From the NCBI RefSeq assembly GCF_002266465.3, contig NZ_CP029427.2, positions 5,272,501 to 5,336,500 on the forward strand: 64,000 nt of DNA, given 5' to 3'. A program made the position numbers and the translations under genes. Below, piece by piece: positions 9,717-18,122 of this stretch. The stretch's first letter is position 1; every line of letters starts with the position of its first letter. The notes beneath the pieces are model-generated. The model ran no database searches, had not been told where the DNA came from, and saw only the letters and a program-made list of their open reading frames with translations. Source of the DNA: Bradyrhizobium symbiodeficiens (GTDB taxonomy: Bacteria > Pseudomonadota > Alphaproteobacteria > Rhizobiales > Xanthobacteraceae).

Positions 9717-10600
9717 CTGCCGCGATAGGTCGAATAGCTCCAGGGCGTGACCAATAGCGGCACGTGGTAGTGCCCCTCCGGCTCGCTGACGGCGAAGCGC
9801 AGCGGGATCTCGTCGAGGAATGGCGGGTCCGTGAGCTGCACGTTGCGCTCGGTGTAGTATTTGGCAACGCTGAATTTGAGCTCGTAGCGGCCGATCGGAA
9901 GCGGACGACCACCGATCAACGGCTGATCGGTGCGACCGTCGGCGTTGGTGACCGCGCGCGCGATCACACGGCTCTCACCGAGGCTTGCGAGCTCAACGAG
10001 CTCAATCGGAATCCCCGGCGCCGGTTTGCCAATCTGATTGTCCAGCACATGGGTCGAAAGCCGGCCGTGCACCTTCAGCTTGTCCTCGGCGGCAACGAGC
10101 TGATCGAGCCGCAACGCGGAGATGCGGCCGATCTCCTCGATCGCACGGCGCGTCTCGGTCTTGGCGATATTGCGCAACCGTGTCTCGAAGTCGTTCAGCA
10201 CGGAATCCCTGGTGTGACGCCGCACGCAAACGATATAGGGGAAGCCGAATTTTTCGCGGTAGGCGTTGTTGACGCGCTCGAATGCGGCGTATTCGGCCTC
10301 CGACAGCCGGTCGAGGCCGGCGCTGTTCTGCTCCTCGGTCGATTCCTCGGTGAGGCCCGCCGCACGCTGGGTCTTGTTGGCGAGGTCGGGATGCGCCCGG
10401 AGCAGCGCCAGCTGCACGTCGGGTTCGGCGCTCTGGATCGCCGCCATCAGCGCGGCGTGCAGCTGGTTGACGCCGGCGAACGGCCGCTTGCCGGCGAGCT
10501 GCTCGGCGATCCACGGGGAATATTCGACGACATTGGCGAGCACCGCGACGAAGTCGGCCTTGGCGGCGGCGTTGAGGTCAGACAGCGAAATTTGCGACAT
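9713..10600 (-). CDS. Fused OHCU decarboxylase / 5-hydroxyisourate hydrolase
   Basis: This 295-residue bifunctional enzyme follows urate oxidation. Residues 1 to about 165 are an OHCU decarboxylase (UraD-like), with the catalytic-site region around AHPDLANK and FGFPYIVCVR. From about residue 178 (GRLSTHVLDNQIGKPAPGIP) it is a transthyretin-like hydroxyisourate hydrolase, ending in the diagnostic C-terminal YRGS. Together the domains turn 5-hydroxyisourate into S-allantoin. The order is decarboxylase first, hydrolase second, although the hydrolase acts first in the pathway. The gene follows puuE with a 6-base gap on the same strand, so the two are probably co-transcribed. Confidence 0.93.
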   Translation of the reverse strand: MSQISLSDLNAAAKADFVAVLANVVEYSPWIAEQLAGKRPFAGVNQLHAALMAAIQSAEPDVQLALLRAHPDLANKTQRAAGLTEESTEEQNSAGLDRLSEAEYAAFERVNNAYREKFGFPYIVCVRRHTRDSVLNDFETRLRNIAKTETRRAIEEIGRISALRLDQLVAAEDKLKVHGRLSTHVLDNQIGKPAPGIPIELVELASLGESRVIARAVTNADGRTDQPLIGGRPLPIGRYELKFSVAKYYTERNVQLTDPPFLDEIPLRFAVSEPEGHYHVPLLVTPWSYSTYRGS

Positions 10601-10606
10601 CGTGCC

Positions 10607-11542
10607 TCAACCGATCTCGAATGCGCTGGCGGCAAGATGCGCGTGTTTGTCGTGCCAGTGCTGCGCGATCTGCAGCCGCGTCGGCACCCAGACGCGCTCG
10701 TGCTTGCCGATATAATCCAGGAAGCGCATCAGCCCCGCGGCGCGGCCGGGCCGGCCGGCGAGACGGCAGTGCAGGCCGACCGACATCATCTTCGGCGCGA
10801 TCTCGCCTTCGGCGTAGAGCACATCGAAGGCGTCCTTCAGATAGGTGAAGAATTGCTCGCCCTCGGCAAAGCCTTGCGGGTTGATGAAGCGCATGTCGTT
10901 GGCATCGAGCGTATAGGGAATGACGAGCTGCTTGCCATTCGCGCCCTTGATCCAATAGGGCAGATCGTCGGCATAGGAGTCGCAGAGATAGAGGAAGCCG
11001 CCCTCCTCCATCAGCAGACGGTTGGTGTTGATCGAGGAGCGACCGGTGTACCAGCCGAGCGGCCGCGATCCGGTGGCCTCGGTGTGGACGCGGATCGACT
11101 CGGCGATCTCGGCGCGCTCCTGCGCCTCGGTCATGTCCTTGTGCTCGATCCATTTCAGGCTGTGGCTCGCGATGTCCCAATCCGCCTCCTTCATCGCAGC
11201 GACGATTTCAGGATTGCGCTTCAGCGCGGTGGCGACACCGAACACCGTGGTCGGCCAGTTGCGCGCGGTGAACATCCGCCACAGCCGCCAGAAGCCGGCG
11301 CGCGAACCATATTCGAACATCGACTCCATATTGGCATGACGCTGGCCGGGCCAGGGCTGGGCGCCGAGCACGTCGGACAGGAACGCTTCCGAGGCGCGAT
11401 CGCCGTGCAGGATGTTGTTCTCGCCGCCCTCCTCGAAATTGACCACGAACTGCACCGCGACCCGCGCATGGCCGGGCCACTCGGGGTGCGGCGGGTTGCG
11501 GCCGTAACCGCGGAGATCGCGCGGGTAGCGTGTGTCAGCCAC
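10607..11542 (-). CDS. puuE: Allantoinase PuuE (polysaccharide-deacetylase-like)
   Basis: This 311-residue enzyme is of the cofactor-independent PuuE allantoinase family, which opens allantoin to allantoate. It has the NodB-like fold. The N-terminal YPRDLRGYGRNPPHPEWP is highly characteristic, as are FVVNFEEGGENN and DIASHSLKWIEH. The start ATG at 11542 directly abuts the stop of the DUF3830 gene, so the two are translationally linked. With the fused uraD-uraH gene it forms the post-urate branch of purine degradation. No allantoicase or ureidoglycolate enzyme lies next to it. Confidence 0.92.
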   Translation of the reverse strand: MADTRYPRDLRGYGRNPPHPEWPGHARVAVQFVVNFEEGGENNILHGDRASEAFLSDVLGAQPWPGQRHANMESMFEYGSRAGFWRLWRMFTARNWPTTVFGVATALKRNPEIVAAMKEADWDIASHSLKWIEHKDMTEAQERAEIAESIRVHTEATGSRPLGWYTGRSSINTNRLLMEEGGFLYLCDSYADDLPYWIKGANGKQLVIPYTLDANDMRFINPQGFAEGEQFFTYLKDAFDVLYAEGEIAPKMMSVGLHCRLAGRPGRAAGLMRFLDYIGKHERVWVPTRLQIAQHWHDKHAHLAASAFEIG

Positions 11543-11956
11543 TCAAACTTCCTCGAAGCGGATCGGCAGCGCGCCCTTCCACAGCACGCTCTTGCCCAGC
11601 GTCGCCAGGTTCTCCAGGCCCGAGGTCAGCGTGATGAAGTGATTGCCGGCGAGCTGGCCCATCTTGCTGGCAAAATGCACGCCGCCATAGGCCATCAGGA
11701 TCTCGGTCTCGCTGATGCCGCCGGGATAGAGGATGATCTGGCCCGGCGCGGGGTAGCTGGTGTGGTTCTCGTAGCCGACGCCGAAATCGAGATCGCCGAG
11801 CGGCATCCACACGCCCTCGCCGCTCCAGCGCACATGGATGATGTGGCTTTCGAACGGCAGTGCCTTGCGGAAGGCGGCGACGGTCTTGGGTGCCGCTTGC
11901 TCCTCGAAGCGGGCATCGAAGGTGAAATCGCCGGCACGGATAACGAGTTTGCTCAT
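11543..11956 (-). CDS. DUF3830 family protein
   Basis: This 137-residue cytoplasmic protein belongs to DUF3830, a family with a cyclophilin-like fold and no settled function that is often found beside purine or allantoin genes. It begins MSKLVIRAGDFTF, has the central GEGVWMPLGDLDFG and ends LPIRFEEV. The ATG at 11956 was preferred over an in-frame codon at 11989 because homology starts there and an AGAGAG ribosome site precedes it. It is the first gene of the DUF3830-puuE-uraD/uraH unit, with no space before puuE. Confidence 0.78.
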   Translation of the reverse strand: MSKLVIRAGDFTFDARFEEQAAPKTVAAFRKALPFESHIIHVRWSGEGVWMPLGDLDFGVGYENHTSYPAPGQIILYPGGISETEILMAYGGVHFASKMGQLAGNHFITLTSGLENLATLGKSVLWKGALPIRFEEV

Positions 11957-12046
11957 CTCATCTCTCTGGATCGGGGCCGGTGGCCCCACGGGTCATTTTC
12001 AAGCAAAGAGCATTCCCGACAGTTTCGCGCAAGTGGCGCGGACGCA

Positions 12047-12322
12047 TCACCTGCGGTCGTAGGACCAGCCGAAAATGCCGCTCCGCCGCGTCTCCGGTTC
12101 TGGCTCGACGGCCGGCGGCGGCGCTTGCTTCAATTCCGCCTGCGGCGGCGGGGGCGGCGCCGGCAGGTTCTCGCATTTCATGGAGTAGACCAGCTTGCCG
12201 TCCGCGGTACGCCCGATCGGCGCGCAGGGATCGGGATGTCCGGCCGCGGTCTTCGGCGCCAACTTGACTTGCGCCGACGCCGGCGAGGCCAGCAGCACCA
12301 GGACCAGCAGATATCTCGACAT
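12047..12322 (-). CDS. Small secreted proline-rich protein
   Basis: This 91-residue protein is predicted to be exported. The signal peptide MSRYLLVLVLLASPASA is followed by a mature part with two cysteines (DPCAPIG and SMKCENL) that could pair in the periplasm. After that come a proline-rich stretch (ENLPAPPPPP, residues 51-60; AELKQAPPP) and a charged tail. I do not recognise a named family. It lies 90 bases upstream (in its own direction, downstream) of nothing related; the next gene on its strand is DUF3830, so it could be the promoter-proximal member of that unit. Role unknown. Confidence 0.6.
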   Translation of the reverse strand: MSRYLLVLVLLASPASAQVKLAPKTAAGHPDPCAPIGRTADGKLVYSMKCENLPAPPPPPQAELKQAPPPAVEPEPETRRSGIFGWSYDRR

Positions 12323-12497
12323 CGTTGTCGCCTGAAGCTCGATTGGCCCATTGAACCGGATTGCGGCGGCCAAGTCCATCGGCGCCAAAGGGCGAGCGTG
12401 CCGAATATTTAGCCGGCGTCCCGGACGAGAGCGGAGAGCGGCGCACGCTCTCCACGTCGTCATGGCGATGCGCTGGTGCAGGTCCCAGCGGCGGTGC

Positions 12498-12587
12498 CGT
12501 AGGGTGGGCAAAGGCGCATAGCGCCGTGCCCACGATCTCCTTCCATGAGCAACAATGCGGGGCACGCTGCGCTTTGCCCACCCTACG
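12498..12587. repeat. Long inverted repeat of the Bradyrhizobium intergenic type
   Basis: The arms CGTAGGGTGGGCAAAG at 12498 and CTTTGCCCACCCTACG ending at 12587 are perfect complements and enclose about 55 bases that pair partially. Repeats with these arms are widespread between genes in Bradyrhizobium genomes and are often mis-called as short proteins. Confidence 0.8.
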
Positions 12588-12589
12588 AG

Positions 12590-13250
12590 ACCGAGCTTGT
12601 GGCACGCAGCTTGGCTTGCAGACATGCCTCCGCGTTCTCGCGGCGCAATTCGCCCGAGCTTTGCCTGGTCTCGCCACCCTCTGATCCAAGAGGGCACAGG
12701 GAAGGCCGGGTGCCGGCTGGCACCCGCGGTCTGCTGCGCGAAATGCACACGCAGAAAGAACCGCACAGCAGCATACAGGTGTCGCCGATCACTCGGCCTT
12801 CCCTGCGCGATGGCTGGACGGCTTATGCCGTGATCTCCCGGGAGCCGACCATTCCTTTTGGCCTCCCTCGCCCCGCGAATTTGGATGATGCAGTCTGCCC
12901 GGTTGGGCTCGCTCGCACCTTCGCAAGAGCTTGACCGTGGCAACGACGGCCAGGACCACACGGTTTTGCCGTACGCACGGCCCGCCATGTCGCCGCAGTA
13001 TTCCCGAGCCCTGTCGACAAAGCCGGAAACTTACAGACGAGACGAAGCCTGACAGCGCCGTCGTCCGCACGCGGTTACGAGCTCACAGGGACTACCCGCC
13101 CTGCCCGCACCTCTCATGCCGACGCTGCCGCGTCCACCGCAACCCCGGCTCGCGAACATGACGACGACACGTCGCCCCTCTTGGGTGAGCCGGGATGGGC
13201 TATACATACGCCGAAACCGAATTTCGGTAAAGTGGAATATTTTCACGCGC
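12590..13250. repeat. Repeat-derived spacer without convincing gene
   Basis: This stretch carries no reading frame with good start, ribosome site and family homology on either strand. Its conceptual translations (for example GTGKAGCRLAPAVCC and REPTIPFGLPRP) are of the sort annotated again and again as spurious short proteins in Bradyrhizobium and relatives, so I read it as a dispersed non-coding repeat. Its limits are uncertain. Confidence 0.45.
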
Positions 13251-13283
13251 GTGGATTGACAGAGGGCGACACAGGCGCGGTCC

Positions 13284-13406
13284 CGTAGCCCGGATGAGCG
13301 GAGCGACATCCGGGACAGTGTGAAATGCCGGGCGAGCCGTCCCGAATTACGCCTTCCGCCGTCGCTCTTCGAGCTATGGCGGACAAGTCGCTCCATCCGG
13401 GCTACG
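13284..13406. repeat. Inverted repeat with CGTAGCCCGGATG arms
   Basis: CGTAGCCCGGATG at 13284 and its exact complement CATCCGGGCTACG ending at 13406 form 13-base arms around about 97 bases. This is another dispersed palindromic family common in Bradyrhizobium intergenic DNA. Confidence 0.75.
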
Positions 13407-13421
13407 AGGGTATCGACCATC

Positions 13422-13450
13422 AAAAAGGGCGGCGCAAAGCACCGCCCTTA
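13422..13450 (-). terminator. Rho-independent terminator for the Tyr/Gly-rich protein gene
   Basis: On the minus strand AAGGGCGG and CCGCCCTT form an eight-base stem with a nine-base loop, followed by a run of T. It lies 39 bases past the stop codon at 13489. Confidence 0.75.
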
Positions 13451-13488
13451 TCTCGCCACCCGATCCGGGCTGCGTTGAAATGAACCGC

Positions 13489-13908
13489 TCAATAGGGCCC
13501 GTAGCGGTAACCCCGATCGTAATAGAACGGACTGCCGCCGCCGTAATAGCCCTGCCCGCCATAATAGCCGGGACCGCCATAGTAGGGACGCGGACCATAA
13601 TAATAGCGGTTCTCGTAATAGTCGCGGCGCCGCTGCTCGGCGATCACCCCGCCGATGATACCCGCTGCGGCGCCCATGAAGGCGAGACCTGCGGCGTTCG
13701 ACCCGCGCCGATAATAGTGCCGACGACGGGCCGCGCTGAAATCGGTGACGTCGGAAGAGCCCTGGCCCGCCGTGACGGGCTGCGCCGACACCGCCCCGAG
13801 GGACGCCGCAGCCGAGGGCGATGCGGAGGTTGCGACAAATGCCAGGCTTGCGAACGCGGCCAAGGCCATCTTGCGGCCGGCTCCGGAAATCATGGGTCTA
13901 ACAGTCAT
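13489..13908 (-). CDS. Secreted tyrosine/glycine-rich small protein
   Basis: This 139-residue protein is probably exported. The N-terminal signal runs to about residue 34 (AAFASLAFVATSASPSAAA). A central hydrophobic glycine-rich segment, GLAFMGAAAGIIGGVIA (about residues 74-90), resembles a glycine-zipper membrane motif. The C-terminal 50 residues are extremely rich in Tyr, Gly, Pro and Arg (YYGPRPYYGGPGYYGGQGYY). Such proteins are common in Bradyrhizobium, with no known function; surface or envelope association is a guess. The start could also be the Met five codons downstream. A terminator follows. Confidence 0.65.
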   Translation of the reverse strand: MTVRPMISGAGRKMALAAFASLAFVATSASPSAAASLGAVSAQPVTAGQGSSDVTDFSAARRRHYYRRGSNAAGLAFMGAAAGIIGGVIAEQRRRDYYENRYYYGPRPYYGGPGYYGGQGYYGGGSPFYYDRGYRYGPY

Positions 13909-14210
13909 TTTGATATTCCTGTCATCTTGCCGATGCTGCTGCCAAACGTAGGTATCTGCAAACCGGATTCAATGCGCAAACCATCGAGATAGTTTCGTGC
14001 TCGCGGCAATCCGCCACGCTTTGAACGATTATAACCAAACGGTCGTATCCCAGCTTGAACCATCGAACCTGAGCGGATAATGAACAGCCGCGCCGCTTTT
14101 CGGTCGCCGTAAGCGTTTTACGTGAACCAACGCATCAACCGACGCCGTCGGGATCGATGCCATTTGCAGGGTTCAACGTGATCGACGCGTCCTTTTCCAA
14201 GAGAAATCAG
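13909..14210. other. Intergenic region, nothing recognised
   Basis: About 300 bases separate two divergently transcribed genes, so both promoters should lie here. I see no strong palindrome, RNA gene or conserved promoter that I could defend. Confidence 0.4.
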
Positions 14211-14468
14211 ATGATTGTGGTTCGCAAACTGCCGGCGCGCTATGCGCCGATCGTGATGCCGTTCGTGCTGTCCATCCTCATGACGGCCGTGGTGTCGGTC
14301 ATTTCGACGCTTCGGAGCTTAGGGGCGACGCCGGCGTTCCTCGCGACCTGGCCGGGCGCCTGGGCGCTGTCCTGGCTGGTCGCCTTTCCGACGCTGCTGG
14401 TGGTTCTGCCGATGGTGCGGCGGATCGTGACGCTCGTCGTCGCGGCCCCGCCTCAACCAGGCCGATAG
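14211..14468 (+). CDS. DUF2798 family two-helix membrane protein
   Basis: This 85-residue inner-membrane protein has two hydrophobic helices, about residues 12-34 (IVMPFVLSILMTAVVSVIST) and 48-70 (GAWALSWLVAFPTLLVVLP). The spacing and the sequence LPARYAPIVMPF fit DUF2798, a family without known function. ATG 14211 was chosen over the in-frame 14157 because homology begins at RKLPARY and an AAGAGA sequence precedes it. It converges with the chloride channel gene, leaving only 7 bases between the two stop codons. Confidence 0.7.
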   Translation: MIVVRKLPARYAPIVMPFVLSILMTAVVSVISTLRSLGATPAFLATWPGAWALSWLVAFPTLLVVLPMVRRIVTLVVAAPPQPGR

Positions 14469-14475
14469 AAGGCGC

Positions 14476-16212
14476 CTACGACAACGCTCCCAACACCCCG
14501 CGCGTCGCCTTGTCGATCTCTTCGACATAGCGGCGGCGGGCAAAGGTCTCGGTGAGGAAGCCGACCACCTTGCGGCTGTCGGTGGAATCGACCACCGCCA
14601 GCATCTCGGCTTCGGCCTCGTCGAACACCGCCATCGCCGACTTCACGTTCATTTCCGGGATCAGCACGATGTCGATCAGGCGGGCGAGCTCGATCACCTG
14701 GATCTCGTCGGCGATGGTGTCGAGATCGCTGGAGAACAAATCGGGCAGCATGACGAGACCGACATATTCGTCGGAATTGTTGACGATGACGATACCGGGC
14801 CGCGATCCCAGCACGAACTCGCGGCGCACCGCGGCGATCGTCGTGGTCGAGGGCACCTTGCCGACGTCGGAGCGCATCAGCCGCTCGACGGTGAGATTGC
14901 GCAGCCAGCCTACGTCGTTGGCGCTGCGGATGGTCTCGCCGCGCAGATGCAGGCGCCAGGTCGAGAAGGAATGGCCGAACATGAAGCGGACGCAGATCGA
15001 GGTGACGATGCAGCCGGCGAGCACCACGGCGGTGACGTCGACGTTGCGGGTCATCTCGAGCACCAGGAACGACATGGTCAGGGGGCCGCCGACGATGGCG
15101 ACACCGAGCGTCGCCATGCCCGTCAGCATCGCGACCAGCGGATCGATGGCGAAGTTCGGGCTGACCAGGAGCAGCACCGCGGCAAAGAACTTGCCGATCA
15201 GGCTGCCGACGAACAGCGATGCGAAGAACAGGCCGCCGCGGAAGCCCGAGGCGAGCGAGATCAGGCAGGCCGTCACCTTCAGGGCGATGATCAGCGCGAT
15301 CAGGCCGATCGTCATGTCGTGAAACAGATCGAGCACCATGGCGCCATGGCCGGCCGCCAGCACCTGCGGGGTAATGATGGCAAAGCCGCCGACGATGAGA
15401 CCCCCGGCCACCGGGCGGAGCCAGACCGGCAGCCAGGCGAACAGGCGCTCGAACATCGGCGAGGAGCGCATCACGGCGATGCCGACGCCGCTGGTGATGA
15501 GCGCAAGCCCGATCAGCGCCAGATATTGCTCGACGCCGACGGCGCTGACCTTGGGGATCTCCAGCGAGTATGGCGCGCCCCCGAGCCATTGCGCGGTCAA
15601 GGCGCCGGCCAGCGAGGCTGCCAGGATCGGGGCCGCGCTGCCGACCGAATAGACGCCGACGATCAACTCACAGGCATAGAAGGCGCCGGTGATCGGCGCG
15701 CCGAACGCCGCCGCGATCGCAGCCGCAGCGCCGCAGCCGACCATCAGGCGCAGATCGTTGCGGCGCAGATTGAAGAACTTGCCGAACAGCGAGGCGATCC
15801 CGGAGCCGATTTGGGTATAGCCCGCTTCGAGGCCGACCGAGGCGCCGCAGCCGTTGGAGATCAGCGTCTGGCTCGACACGATGACGCTGTCGCGCATCGA
15901 CAGATTGCCGCCGCGCAGCGCGTTGGCCTCGATCGGGTCGACCGCGTTTGAAATCTTCATGCGGCGCCGCGACCACTCCATGATGCCGAGCAGAAGCCCG
16001 CCGAGCGCAGGCGCGATCAGCGCGGCCCAGGGGCTAACGCTCGCGTGAGCCGACAAATGGACGTCGACAGGAATCCCATAGATCACCACATGCGCAAACT
16101 GGGCGATGTGCGCCATCAGCGTGACCACCGCGCCCGCCAGCGTGCCGATCACCAGTGAAAGCGGGATCAGGTAGAATTCGTTGCTGCGCAACAGGGCGCG
16201 CAACCGAACCAT
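14476..16212 (-). CDS. ClC-family chloride channel/transporter with C-terminal regulatory domain
   Basis: This 578-residue inner-membrane protein is of the voltage-gated chloride channel family. Helices cover about residues 12-420. Selectivity-filter-type motifs include GCGASVGLEAGYTQIGSG (GxxxGxEGP-like, but with Ala-Gly-Tyr where the usual Glu-Gly-Pro would be), GAPITGAFYACEL and GFRGGLFFASLF. The last 150 residues form a CBS-like regulatory part. ATG 16212 has an AAAGGA ribosome site about 12 bases upstream; an in-frame GTG at 16263 would add 17 residues. The altered GxEGP glutamate region makes channel rather than Cl-/H+ exchange possible, which the sequence alone cannot settle. Confidence 0.85.
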   Translation of the reverse strand: MVRLRALLRSNEFYLIPLSLVIGTLAGAVVTLMAHIAQFAHVVIYGIPVDVHLSAHASVSPWAALIAPALGGLLLGIMEWSRRRMKISNAVDPIEANALRGGNLSMRDSVIVSSQTLISNGCGASVGLEAGYTQIGSGIASLFGKFFNLRRNDLRLMVGCGAAAAIAAAFGAPITGAFYACELIVGVYSVGSAAPILAASLAGALTAQWLGGAPYSLEIPKVSAVGVEQYLALIGLALITSGVGIAVMRSSPMFERLFAWLPVWLRPVAGGLIVGGFAIITPQVLAAGHGAMVLDLFHDMTIGLIALIIALKVTACLISLASGFRGGLFFASLFVGSLIGKFFAAVLLLVSPNFAIDPLVAMLTGMATLGVAIVGGPLTMSFLVLEMTRNVDVTAVVLAGCIVTSICVRFMFGHSFSTWRLHLRGETIRSANDVGWLRNLTVERLMRSDVGKVPSTTTIAAVRREFVLGSRPGIVIVNNSDEYVGLVMLPDLFSSDLDTIADEIQVIELARLIDIVLIPEMNVKSAMAVFDEAEAEMLAVVDSTDSRKVVGFLTETFARRRYVEEIDKATRGVLGALS

Positions 16213-16275
16213 GGTGCGGCTGGATCCTTTGCGATCAGCGAAATGCCTGAGCCGTAGGAACACCGTGTGCCCGCC

Positions 16276-16929
16276 CTACCCTTCCGACAGGCCGTAGCCG
16301 GCCATGCGCTTGCGGACCCGCTCGATCTCGGCGCTGGCGAGCAGCGGCGGTTGTCCGATCTGGAGGCAGCCATGATATTGCCGCGCCAGCGTTTCGACCT
16401 CGACGGCGAGCCACATCGCCTTGTCCAGCGTCTTGCCGGTCGCGATCATGCCGTGATGGTCGAGCAGGCAGGCAAACCGCCCCTCCAGCGCCCGCACCGC
16501 ATGTTCGGACAGCTCCACGGTCCCGAACGTCGCATAGGGCGCGCAGCGGATGCTGTCGCCGCCGGCCGCCGCGATCATGTAGTGAACCGGCGGAATCTCC
16601 ATGCCCATGATCGCCAGGATGGTGCAATAGGTCGGATGCGCATGCACGACGGCGTTGACGTCATCCCGCGACTTCAGGATGTCGCGATGGAAGCGCCATT
16701 CGCTCGACGGCTTCTGATCGGGCGCGTGCGCGCCGTCCATGGTCATGAAGACGATCTGGTCCGGCGTCATGGCCTCATAGGGCACGCTGGTCGGCGTGAC
16801 CAGGAGCCCGTCCACATGCCGGACGGAGATATTGCCCGAGGTGCCCTGGTTGATGCCGAGCGCGTTCATGCGCCGGCAGGCGTCGATGATGGCCTGTCTC
16901 TTGGCGGGCTCGTCCGCTGTCATCGACAT
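16276..16929 (-). CDS. Class II aldolase/adducin family protein (FucA-like)
   Basis: This 217-residue cytoplasmic enzyme is of the zinc-dependent class II aldolase family. The zinc-binding HAHPTYC (about residues 99-105) and the later His in LLDHHGMIATG are visible, together with GINQGTSGNISVR at the phosphate-binding site and the acidic PSSEWRFH. It probably cleaves a sugar phosphate such as L-fuculose 1-phosphate or a relative to dihydroxyacetone phosphate or a pyruvate derivative. The real substrate is unknown because no sugar kinase or isomerase gene lies nearby. Confidence 0.85.
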   Translation of the reverse strand: MSMTADEPAKRQAIIDACRRMNALGINQGTSGNISVRHVDGLLVTPTSVPYEAMTPDQIVFMTMDGAHAPDQKPSSEWRFHRDILKSRDDVNAVVHAHPTYCTILAIMGMEIPPVHYMIAAAGGDSIRCAPYATFGTVELSEHAVRALEGRFACLLDHHGMIATGKTLDKAMWLAVEVETLARQYHGCLQIGQPPLLASAEIERVRKRMAGYGLSEG

Positions 16930-17086
16930 CCCGATTTCCTGACGATCATCTTGTTAGACCCGAAGTACGTCAAAGCAATGTGGCAGTGCAAGCGAAAGCG
17001 GCCCGGATCCGGTGCCACCTTGTCGCCACACCTGCCAAATCACGAAATGGACGGCAAAATCAATGAATTCACGGATTGTCGCAGCC

Positions 17087-17713
17087 CTATGACAGGCTGG
17101 TCCGGACGGCCGCAATCCCGTTGATCACGAACTGCACGGAATAGGCCGCGAGCAGCATGCCGAGGACGCGCGAGAGCACGGCATTTCCGGTGCGCCCGAG
17201 GGTCTTGGCGATCAGCTGCGCCGAAACGAAACACAGCATGCAGAGCAGGCAGACCGAGAGGACGACCGCGATGATCACCGCGAGCCTCGCCCCATAGCCG
17301 GCATCGCCCGAAAGCAGCAGCGTGGTCGCAATCGCGCCGGGGCCGGCCGTCATGGGGATGGCCAGGGGAAACACCGCGACGTCGGAGGCGTGCTCGGATG
17401 TCGCCTTGTCGGCCTCGCGGGCCTCGCGATGCGGACGATCGCCGAAGATCATCTGGTAGGACACGCCGAACAGCAGCAGCCCGCCGGCGATCTGGAAGGC
17501 GGGGATGCCGATCCCGAGCTGGCGCAGCAGCCAGTTTCCGGCCAGCGCGATCACCACCAGGATCGAGGCGGCGATCAACGGCGCGCGCAACGCGACGGTC
17601 CGTTTGACCTTGTCGGGCATGCCGGTGGTCGCGGCCAGGAAGGCCGGCGCAAGGCCGACCGGATCGACCACCAGCAGCAGCGTGACGAAAGCGGACAGGG
17701 CGAAATCGAGCAT
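17087..17713 (-). CDS. MarC family integral membrane protein
   Basis: This 208-residue inner-membrane protein has six predicted helices and belongs to the MarC/YhgN family, whose function is not established. Family motifs visible are VVDPVGLAPAFLA (about residues 16-28), FQIAGGLLLFGVSYQM and FPLAIPMTAGPGAIATTLLL. A hydrophilic loop at residues 90-110 separates the two halves. The start at 17713 follows family homology; an in-frame codon at 17803 would add 30 non-homologous residues. It runs divergently from the small membrane protein at 17803. Confidence 0.88.
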   Translation of the reverse strand: MLDFALSAFVTLLLVVDPVGLAPAFLAATTGMPDKVKRTVALRAPLIAASILVVIALAGNWLLRQLGIGIPAFQIAGGLLLFGVSYQMIFGDRPHREAREADKATSEHASDVAVFPLAIPMTAGPGAIATTLLLSGDAGYGARLAVIIAVVLSVCLLCMLCFVSAQLIAKTLGRTGNAVLSRVLGMLLAAYSVQFVINGIAAVRTSLS

Positions 17714-17802
17714 GTGCCGGCAGGGTTCTCGGGAGCTGGAACGATGGCTTCCGCGCTGACTTAGCCCAGCAAAGCCGCTTTGGAAATCACGGGGAGACGA
17801 CA

Positions 17803-18009
17803 ATGAGCGACAGTGGAATCGGAATGCTCCTCGGCCACCTCTCGACCAACCTGCTCTGGCTCTGGTTCATCGGCGCCTTCGTGCTCGGCGGAGTCCTCGT
17901 CTATGGCGTGACGAAGGCCGGCCGCCTCAGGCGCAGCGAGCGGGCGCAGCTCGATCGCAACACCGAGGCACGGCAGCGCCAGGAAGATCCGTACAAGCGC
18001 CCGACCTGA
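17803..18009 (+). CDS. Small single-span membrane protein
   Basis: This 68-residue protein has one transmembrane helix (about residues 15-37, TNLLWLWFIGAFVLGGVLVY), followed by a basic, hydrophilic tail (TKAGRLRRSERAQLDRN). A good ribosome site (GGGGAGA) lies 7 bases before the ATG. I do not recognise a named family. The short positively charged tail suggests it stays on the cytoplasmic side. It is 113 bases upstream of the DUF892 gene and might be a small stress-related membrane protein, but this is context only. Confidence 0.6.
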   Translation: MSDSGIGMLLGHLSTNLLWLWFIGAFVLGGVLVYGVTKAGRLRRSERAQLDRNTEARQRQEDPYKRPT

Positions 18010-18038
18010 GCGTTCGGCCCCCGCGCCGGTTGCCGTTT

Positions 18039-18064
18039 GGAACTTTCGTTCATGAAGCGGCTTT
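18039..18064 (+). promoter_or_regulatory. Possible EcfG-type general-stress promoter before DUF892 gene
   Basis: GGAAC occurs at 18039, and 16-17 bases later a GCTT/CTTT sequence occupies the place of the EcfG -10 element, whose consensus is CGTT. The -35 is exact but the -10 is not. The downstream DUF892 gene is of a class often controlled by EcfG in Alphaproteobacteria. Confidence 0.28.
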
Positions 18065-18122
18065 GATCGCCTGAGGATTGAGGAGGGCGAGGCCTTCCCG
18101 TGTTACCTCATGAGGAGGACGT

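Noticed and set aside
9764..12412. 882-residue plus-strand frame opposite uraD-uraH, puuE and DUF3830
   Set aside because: It is antisense to three clearly recognised enzymes and its sequence has no family resemblance.
12555..13161. Several short reading frames on both strands
   Set aside because: They fall inside repeat-derived DNA, lack ribosome sites, and look like the spurious short proteins often annotated in Bradyrhizobium repeats.
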